From: Nectonema munidae
Lineage: Eukaryota; Nematomorpha; Nectonematoida; Nectonematidae
Direction of reading: 5' to 3'
Length of the DNA stretch: 64,000 bases
NCBI GenBank assembly: GCA_030549495.1
Contig: JAUIRK010000131.1
Location: 21,594 to 85,593, forward strand
Shown here: piece by piece, positions 57,679 to 64,000 of the stretch
How positions within the stretch are numbered: position 1 is the stretch's first letter
How the letters are laid out: each line of letters opens with the position of its first letter
Program-made: the position numbers and the translations under genes
The notes under the pieces: model-generated
The model's database searches: none
What the model saw: only the letters and a program-made list of their open reading frames with translations
What the model was told of the DNA's origin: nothing

Positions 57679-58944
57679 ATTAATCACAACTCAGTATGCT
57701 TTTTACACTGAATCATGCGAACCTATTTTCATCCTTGGAATTACTATTTTTGTGATACAATTTTAAAATGATTATTAAAACAACAAAATCCTTATCTTTT
57801 AATTAAAACTTTTTCTCTAATATTTATTTGCAATTAATAGTAAGGACATACACACCAACTATCCCAATTTTCCTGCGATTATACCGATTTATACACTTCA
57901 ACCCGATTTTCGATTTTTGGATAAAAATTTTAATCAAGATTGCGATTTTAAAACTTTTGTAGAATTTTCTTTATTCTATTTTTAACTTCATTATTATATA
58001 AATAAAATCTATCTCAAACTCAAGCAAAAATTAACACACCTTGTTGAGAATACGTGTTAAAAGCTGCTAAAAGCGTATTTGAAATTGTTGGATGAACTTA
58101 AAGCAACTATTTGAATTTATTATGATAAAAATAATATGATAGATTATATTCTTTAAAGATTGAACATAAATTTTCCATATTTTGTAAATAAGCAATTGAT
58201 GAGCAAGTACGAGTAAGAATGGACATTCAAGTTCTAAAAAACAAAAAAAGGAAAATTTTTAACAGTCTTGGAAGGAAAAATCACAAAAATTTATATTCAT
58301 CATCTTTTTATATTGATTAATTTTTTTTCTATTGTTGTGAGTGCTCTGACATCAATTATATCTTTATATATAACTAAGCTCCCTTTATTTATTTAATTAT
58401 TTATATGAACAAAAACATTGTGTTCATAGCTAAATGGGAAAATTCATAATTCAACAAAAGTATTGAAAAAAATGTACGGTGCTGTGACAATAAAATGAAG
58501 CAATGGAATAATAAGGACAGCATTTTTGATGTGTGTTTTATGATTTGTTATATAAATTGTGTGGATGAAGAATTTAGGGTAGGGTTGTATGAGGAGTGTA
58601 TTATCTTCATTTTGAGGTTATAATAGGTGAGCTTGAGCATAGAGATGTTTGAGCAATTCGCTATGATTCAGGTCCGCAGGAATTTGATATTAATGAAAGC
58701 ACGGTTTCTCCATTTATGAGATAAAGAAAATGCATTTGTGGATGAATGAGAGATCGCTTCAATTCGTGAAGAATCTATGGGGGGATGAAGTGTTTGATAC
58801 AACTAAGTAACCTTGTTATGAAAATTGCGCCATCTTTTCATTTGCCTCATGGAGCAATTCGGACAACATATGAATATATTTATCGAGTATGTTGGAGAGA
58901 CTGTTTGCCATACTTTGATTTAAATTCTTCTCAAGGAAGCTTTT
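57679..58944. other. EXOC3 3' flank and AT-rich spacer
   Basis: From about 58600 to 58800 the plus strand has short frames such as QEFDINESTVSPFM, faintly like a pogo/Tigger HTH domain, but too decayed to call. Confidence 0.35.
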
Positions 58945-59900
58945 AACAATTAGAAAAAAATATATACAATATTTTATACATACATTTATACTTGATATTG
59001 TTTATATTTTTAAGAACATAATCTCTATATATCAAATGCCAACCTGACTTTACCCAATGAAATCTTGATACTGAAAGTTCTTTGATTAATTTATAATGCA
59101 TATTAAATGAAAGGTCATTTATAACCCAATAACCAGTTTCACAAATATAACTATTCCCCAACCCAAAGACAAAGTTTTGTTGAATGTGTAAACATCATTT
59201 ATGCATAGAATGAAAAGTAGAGAGCAAAGTGTTGAGCCTTGCGTTACACCTTCGTTGATTTGGATTTGTAATTATCCACTAATCTATATTATACGCGGTT
59301 TGATAAGTACCTTTTGATTTGACGTAGAAAACTTCCTCTAAAACCACATGTGTACATCTTGCTTCTATTAATTCTTTCAAATGCCTTGTTATGATCTATC
59401 TATAAAGAAAGTGTAGGGCATTTGCTTTTTTTCAACTAATGGAGTTTTTAATTAGAAACAAGTGCAGGGGAAATGTTTTCACGAAAACAATTTTGATTTA
59501 TTGTCTTGTAATTGAATATAAAGGAAGATGTTCTAGTTTGAACAATTTTTCCGAAAACCCCAAGAAAGGTAGCAAACTGATGGGCCTATAGTTATTATGG
59601 TCCGTTTTCAAACCCTCGTTTTCAATTGGAACAACCTTAGATATTTTCAATTTATTATGACGAAGTAAAGTTGACTTACCTAATGCAAATGATATACACT
59701 TGGTCAGTAATGGTGCAAATTTATTATGAACAATTCTGAATTTTCAATCATTTGAAGACCAGAATTTTCAAGACTAGTGGTCTGCTTTCTCTTTAAATGC
59801 AATTTTGATTTAAAGTGTCCATTTTTTTATTTGAACACTGGTGTCAAACCGCTTCTCAAAGAGTTCAACACTAATTAATAATCGTGAACGTCTGCTATCT
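58945..59900 (-). pseudogene. Decayed LINE reverse transcriptase
   Basis: Minus strand, several frames: KISKVVPIENEG, NNYRPISLLPFLGVFGKIVQ (RT block with NYRPIS), KAFERINRSKMYTCGFRG, FLRQIKRYLSNRV, GSTLCSLLF-like palm region near 59240, and KLSVSRFHWVKSGWHL near 59100-58990. Many breaks; older than the 43.8-47 kb LINE. Confidence 0.6.
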
Positions 59901-59969
59901 CTTGAATTGTTAACCGCTAGGCAAGTAAAAAATTAATACCTTAAGTTTTTCTATATTCATCATTTAAAT

Positions 59970-60431
59970 CAGGTTTCCCAAACCTTTTGCACAAAAAGAC
60001 CACTTGGACTATAAAATTTTTTTAGAATTGCCCACTATGAAGTAAACGATTCCGAAAATCTTTAAAGTTTTTTTAAACCTTAATTTGAATTTTTCATTCC
60101 ATTTAAGTTTTTATAAAATCTGGCAAAAAATTTTCTTCTAGAGATTTCATATTGCAAGAAAATGATGGAGTTATCACTCATTTTCCTATTTTGAGTTTAA
60201 ACAAATCCCTCATTAGGAAAAATACGCGATGTTCCAGCTGAAATTTATGATTAGAAAATTTACACTATGATTAAAATTCTGACTACATTAAATTCTTATG
60301 TAAAAAGTAAGTTTTTGAAAAAATATTAGAATATTTGTTTATTCAATGTCGAACTGTTCCCTAAAAAAATGACCGCCTGAATTCTACTTTCGCTCAGAAG
60401 TGGGCGATTCCCCAACCGTTGAGGAACCCTG
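59970..60431. mobile_element. hAT-type MITE, family M, copy 2
   Basis: CAGGTTTCCCAAACC...GACCACTTGG at the left and AGTGGGCGATTCCCCAACC...GAGGAACCCTG at the right. The interior aligns with 22688-23052. It directly abuts a SINE core on the right. Confidence 0.65.
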
Positions 60432-60545
60432 AAGGCACATTGCACCGCTTGTGTCAAACTGTGAGTAAAGAAGGTTTGGTGCTTGATCGAACCTGAGACA
60501 TTGTGGTGTCGAAGTCAAGTACGCAACTAAGCTCACTCACGCCCC
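60432..60545 (+). repeat. tRNA-like SINE, copy d, 5'-truncated
   Basis: aaggcacattgcaccgcttg, tgtcaaactgtgagtaaag, tgcttgatcgaacctgagac (B-box-like). It starts exactly where the MITE ends, so the MITE insertion or a deletion removed its 5' part. Confidence 0.6.
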
Positions 60546-60691
60546 GAATAAAGTTTGTAGGAACCTAAAAAACAATCGATGAAATGAAGGAACACTGGAG
60601 TACAAAATACGATTATTTTTACAATCATTCTTGATTTTAGCTCAGAAATCTTTCATTTCTTTTCTTACATTCTATCCACTTTCTTCTTTGT

Positions 60692-60850
60692 CTACACCTT
60701 ATCCCCAAGTTGGGGGTCGGTGGCTGAGATTCGCTGTCTCCACATCTCTCTGTTAAGTGCGTCGTCTTCGTTTAGTCCAAGTTTTTGCAGTCGGTCCTTC
60801 AGCCCATGCCTCCATCTCTTTCGCTGTCTGCCTCTCCTTCTTTTTCCGTC
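60692..60850 (-). pseudogene. LINE 3'-terminal ORF fragment
   Basis: Minus strand, open: KRRRGRQRKRWRHGLKDRLQ, KLGLNEDDALNREMWRQRIS, ATDPQLGDKV and stop at 60692. This RGRxxKRW...W tail ends the ORF2 of many CR1/RTE-type LINEs. It differs from the 23-kb tail, so it is another family. GC-richer than its surroundings. Confidence 0.65.
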
Positions 60851-61660
60851 CACATATCAATTCTATCCACTTTCATGCACTGTTTAAGACTTTTCTGAGT
60901 TGAAATTTCTATATCTAGAGAACTGATTCTCAACTTCCGCAGAAAAAAATGAGCCTTATCATGTTAAAGAGGTCAGAATTTCGCAAAGTTTTTGCTTGTA
61001 GCAAAACTTTGTAGTTTTACATATATGATCTGTTCTTAAAATTGAACTACACTACACATCATGGATGTGGATGATTGAGACAGGGGGTGCTCGCCTATCC
61101 TCAATTTACTAAGCATATCAATGCCTGGTTTGATCAGATGTAAATTGATTTTCTGAAAAAAGAGTCGTACATCAGATATGAATGGTACTTCTTTTATATA
61201 TGGACTAAAGAGAAAATTGATGCATGCGCTCACACTTATAGCATTTTTGTACAAAGTACAAAGGAGTTCCTACTTGTCAAAGAGAGATTTAAGTGAAGAT
61301 TGCAGTATTATTGTTAAGGCATTCATGATATATATGCAGCATTATGGATTCAGTAATTGGATAAAAACACTTTAAAAATTTTTTAATAGATTTTTAAGTA
61401 TTATAAATTAACAAAATCTTAAGAGGTGTAATTGAGCAGCGAACTGATAAAAGCTTGAAAGCCGTATTTTAAAAACATGCGCTACCAAAGGTGTTATAAA
61501 AATACAAATTTAAAAGACTCACGTTTTTAGTTGGTAAAATTTCTAACCCTGCTTTCAGGAGGAGAGGCTCAGTAGTAAATCACTTTCTAGGAACTCATTC
61601 ATTTTGTTCAGCCTCAGCTTATTCAAATCGTTATGCCAGATTAGGATAAAAAATTAAACA
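60851..61660. other. Spacer between EXOC3 and PDCL sides
   Basis: No gene recognised. AATAAA at 61666-61661 (minus strand), just right of this spacer and 67 nt past the PDCL stop, is its likely poly(A) signal. Confidence 0.5.
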
Positions 61661-61732
61661 TTTATTACAGTTTAAGTGTAAAAAATTAAATTATCATAAA
61701 TAGGTTGGATCCTTTAAATGCGCACAAACAAA

Positions 61733-62590
61733 TCAAACACTTCTTTTATTCGGGAAAGTGGGCTGAAAAAGATCGGTAGTGGAGAACCGCTGGGTCTTGA
61801 CGTTAAAGAGGCTAGTATCGCCCTTATCCTGCAAAATGCCCTTTTCAATGAGGAAGGCGTCTAAATCGGAAGCGCAAAATTCCTCTCCCAGCGTCTTGTC
61901 TAGGCGAATCAGGCTCTCCACCAAACGATTGTTCTGATACACAAGAATGCTAGGCAAGCCATTTTGTAGGAAGTTGGTGCTGAGGCTAAGAATGCTGCCT
62001 TCTACTTTGCAGAATCTGACAAGAGGATACTCTTCGCAGAGAAGGTTAAAACAGCGAAGCAGAGTCTGGCACGCCTTCTTAGAGTTGTCGAATATCAGGA
62101 TGAGGATGAATGTTCTGCAAAATGTCGTTTCCAGCAGCGTCAAGAAGTCGTTTGAAGAAAAGATCAAATCCACTTTGCCGAAGGTGGGCCGCTTCCGTTG
62201 CTCAGCAAACATCTCTAGCATGCGGCGCTGCTTGTAAAACTGAAATATTTCATCCTCTTCGAGATCATCGCATTTAACAGGGGGAGTGTCTTTGCCTTGA
62301 GGAGCTTTCAAAATCTTGGATAACTCTGCCTTATTTCTGCCTTCGATTTTAGACTTGCAATACCTCTGCCAATCCTCTATCACCCCCTTTGGACCTGTTT
62401 TAGAAGAGTAAAAGAAAGTACCCTTATTACTGAAAGGGTTATCCTGGGCATCTTCAGCCTCCTTTTTCACAGAGTTTGCACCTTGCAATGGCTCACTCTT
62501 TTCACAGTCATCACCATCATCCTCATTTTCACTACTGCTACAATAGTTGAATCTCTTTTCGCCCAAAATTTTATCTTCCAGGGTTGACAT
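61733..62590 (-). CDS. PDCL: Phosducin-like protein (PDCL), single exon
   Basis: 285 aa (human PDCL 301). The N-terminus MSTLEDKILGEKRFNYCSSS, then an acidic ENEDDGDD run, matches the PDCL start with its CK2-type serine cluster. TGPKGVIEDWQRY (65-77) is the Gbeta-binding helix conserved in phosducins. FYKQRRMLEM (118-127) leads into the thioredoxin-like domain (about 134-265), with EEYPLVRFCKVEGSILSLST, NGLPSILVYQNNRLVESLIR and LGEEFCASDLDAFLIEKGIL. PDCL works in the cytosol with the CCT chaperonin to fold Gbeta and assemble Gbeta-gamma dimers; that role is family knowledge. The CAATTxxxD-type active-site cysteines of true thioredoxins are absent, as usual for phosducins. The start codon directly follows aaattag, an acceptor-like AG. 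Confidence 0.92.
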   Translation of the reverse strand: MSTLEDKILGEKRFNYCSSSENEDDGDDCEKSEPLQGANSVKKEAEDAQDNPFSNKGTFFYSSKTGPKGVIEDWQRYCKSKIEGRNKAELSKILKAPQGKDTPPVKCDDLEEDEIFQFYKQRRMLEMFAEQRKRPTFGKVDLIFSSNDFLTLLETTFCRTFILILIFDNSKKACQTLLRCFNLLCEEYPLVRFCKVEGSILSLSTNFLQNGLPSILVYQNNRLVESLIRLDKTLGEEFCASDLDAFLIEKGILQDKGDTSLFNVKTQRFSTTDLFQPTFPNKRSV

Positions 62591-62606
62591 CTAATTTGAA
62601 GCACGA
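62591..62606 (-). promoter_or_regulatory. Splice-acceptor-like AG directly before the PDCL ATG
   Basis: Minus strand tgcttcaaattag|ATG. If used, it would leave no 5'UTR from this side of the junction, as seen at some trans-splice sites. Confidence 0.35.
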
Positions 62607-63432
62607 TTTATTGCTTGAAAATCAATCACTAAGTTAGAAAGAGCTAATCAATTAAGGCACCTAAAAAGTTAAGCACATTATAACTACATGGATTGTATGA
62701 AAGTTTAAAGAATCCTACTTAATTATGTTTTTAATAATAATAAAGTTTAGGAATACAGCAAAATCTGTATTAGTGAAAACCTCCAAACAGTGAATAATTT
62801 TTCAGTCCCAGGTATTCTTGTAAGCTAATTAATTTTTAAAGTTCAACATGGAGAGTTGTAATGATTCAATAATACCAAAAATTATTTCACACTTATCTTA
62901 AAAATCATGGATCAGATATCTAAAAATATCATCCATATTATTTTTAGTATTGTGATGAACTTCGGTTCCTATTCAGGGAAAATGAATGAAGTTTTTGAAA
63001 ACTGCATGTTAATGTAATGTTTTCTAGAAAAAGCATCCTTTCTATATATCACAGAAATTTTATCTTTTAAATAAAATATTGGGCTCATGTATTCCCAGCT
63101 TGTCGTCTTTGCCGTAATCATATTCCTAGAAGGGTTTTTCAATAATCCATTCCCCCACTCAACTCCATACAGAGAAGATTAAGGGAGAGAGTATTGGCGT
63201 TTATTTAAACAAACTATCTATAAAAGGTTTCCAATATCTTTATATTCAACTTTTATATATTCTGATTCAACAACGGATAAAATTTATTCTTCAACTTATT
63301 TCGTTTCTAATGCAAATAATTTTTTCTTCAAACGCAACTTAATTCTATCGTCTCTTCAAAACTTTTATATTTGGATATATCTTAGTATGGCAAAACAACG
63401 TACCGGCTTTATTTATGCGTTATGCTCTTTCT
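62607..63432. other. AT-rich 5' flank of PDCL
   Basis: No gene or repeat recognised. Confidence 0.4.
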
Positions 63433-63774
63433 GTTGTCTCAGGTGGGCTTGCCAGACAACTGACATTAGCCTGGCTGCTAGACCATGTATACTTTGTATG
63501 CTTTTTACATATTACATATATAGAATATATTTTTTGTTGTCTGTTGTGCATATACTATTTTAGTTTTGTTTCGTTTTTTAAAATATAAAATATAATTGCA
63601 AAGAAATCACAAAATTAAAATGGTATGTATAGGCAAACATTTCTAACGACCAACTTTCTATAGCGAACAGTTTCAATTAATCCTCTTTGAGTTTATTTGG
63701 CATTGATTCTTGCGTGTTCTTTTGAATATGAATATAATATATCAGAGGTCTGGCAAGACCTCCGGGGAGACAAC
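63433..63774. mobile_element. Inverted-repeat element (possible MITE)
   Basis: Left TTGTCTCAGGTGGGCTTGCC (63434 on) and right GGTCTGGCAAGACCTCCGGG...GAGACAAC (to 63773) are inverted copies (ttgtctc...cttgccagac in both). The interior is AT-rich. No target duplication seen, superfamily unknown. Confidence 0.45.
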
Positions 63775-64000
63775 TCGCAAAACTTGCCAGCCTTATTATA
63801 TATTTAAATGTGTAAATCGTAAAATGCTTAAAAAATATACTTAAAATAAAAATTTTAAAAAAATATTGTACATACATATTGAAAGCCACATTTCAAAAAT
63901 TCTTCCTAAAAGTTCAAAAAATTTAACTTTGAAATTGCAGTTTTATTTCATAAAAACTATATGATTGGTTGAAATGTTTATGTAATCTATAATAATAATA
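63775..64000. other. AT-rich window end
   Basis: Nothing recognised. Confidence 0.4.

Noticed and set aside
58600-58800. Pogo/Tigger HTH remnant (QEFDINESTVSPFM)
   Set aside because: Only one short similarity and several stops; not enough to call.

Overview
This is a gene-sparse, AT-rich animal (metazoan) nuclear window. The evidence is one gene with spliceosomal introns, EXOC3/Sec6, phosducin-like and UTP15 homologues, a WSC/FN3 receptor with a degenerate tyrosine-kinase domain, and a transposon load of hAT, piggyBac, Merlin, pogo, LINEs and tRNA-like SINEs. Two transposon-like protein families (17.6-19.3 kb and 28.8-29.2 kb) are ones I remember mainly from arthropods and other invertebrates, so an invertebrate is most likely. 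The species cannot be fixed from the sequence. I saw no LTR retroelement, Polinton, CRISPR array, rRNA or tRNA gene.

Host genes. (1) 8480-10678 (+): single-exon receptor pseudokinase with signal peptide, WSC domain, FN3 region, transmembrane helix and a kinase fold lacking two catalytic aspartates. (2) 20515-43320 (-): UTP15, a nucleolar WD40 protein of the small-subunit processome. I resolved it into seven exons (1602 nt, 533 aa) whose phases all agree; six introns bring the gene to 22.8 kb. (3) 55291-57678 (+): EXOC3/Sec6, exocyst subunit, single exon. (4) 61733-62590 (-): phosducin-like protein, single exon, convergent with EXOC3. In all four a 3' splice acceptor lies 0-25 nt upstream of the start codon, suggesting a 5'UTR intron or a trans-spliced leader.

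Mobile DNA by region. 0-6 kb: a Merlin transposase split by a hAT MITE, a TTAA-bounded piggyBac with a broken transposase, and a broken pogo transposase. 13.3-20 kb: an Ac-type hAT deletion derivative, a nearly intact transposon-like coding region, and hAT MITEs. 20.5-43 kb (UTP15 introns): two piggyBac remnants, a piggyBac MITE, a ZBED5-like hAT with perfect ends, a second decayed ZBED5-like hAT, LINE 3' ends and SINEs. 43.8-47.1 kb: a LINE with ORF1 and ORF2 that has lost most of its endonuclease. 48-49.3 kb: a hAT and a decayed relative. 52.1-54.3 kb: a second copy of a segment also present in UTP15 intron 1, with a different hAT at the equivalent nucleotide. 58.9-60.9 kb: LINE, MITE and SINE debris.

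The strongest unusual observations are the shared hAT insertion site in two paralogous segments, the WSC-FN3-pseudokinase receptor, the acceptor-next-to-ATG pattern, and a two-copy repeat with conserved hairpins.
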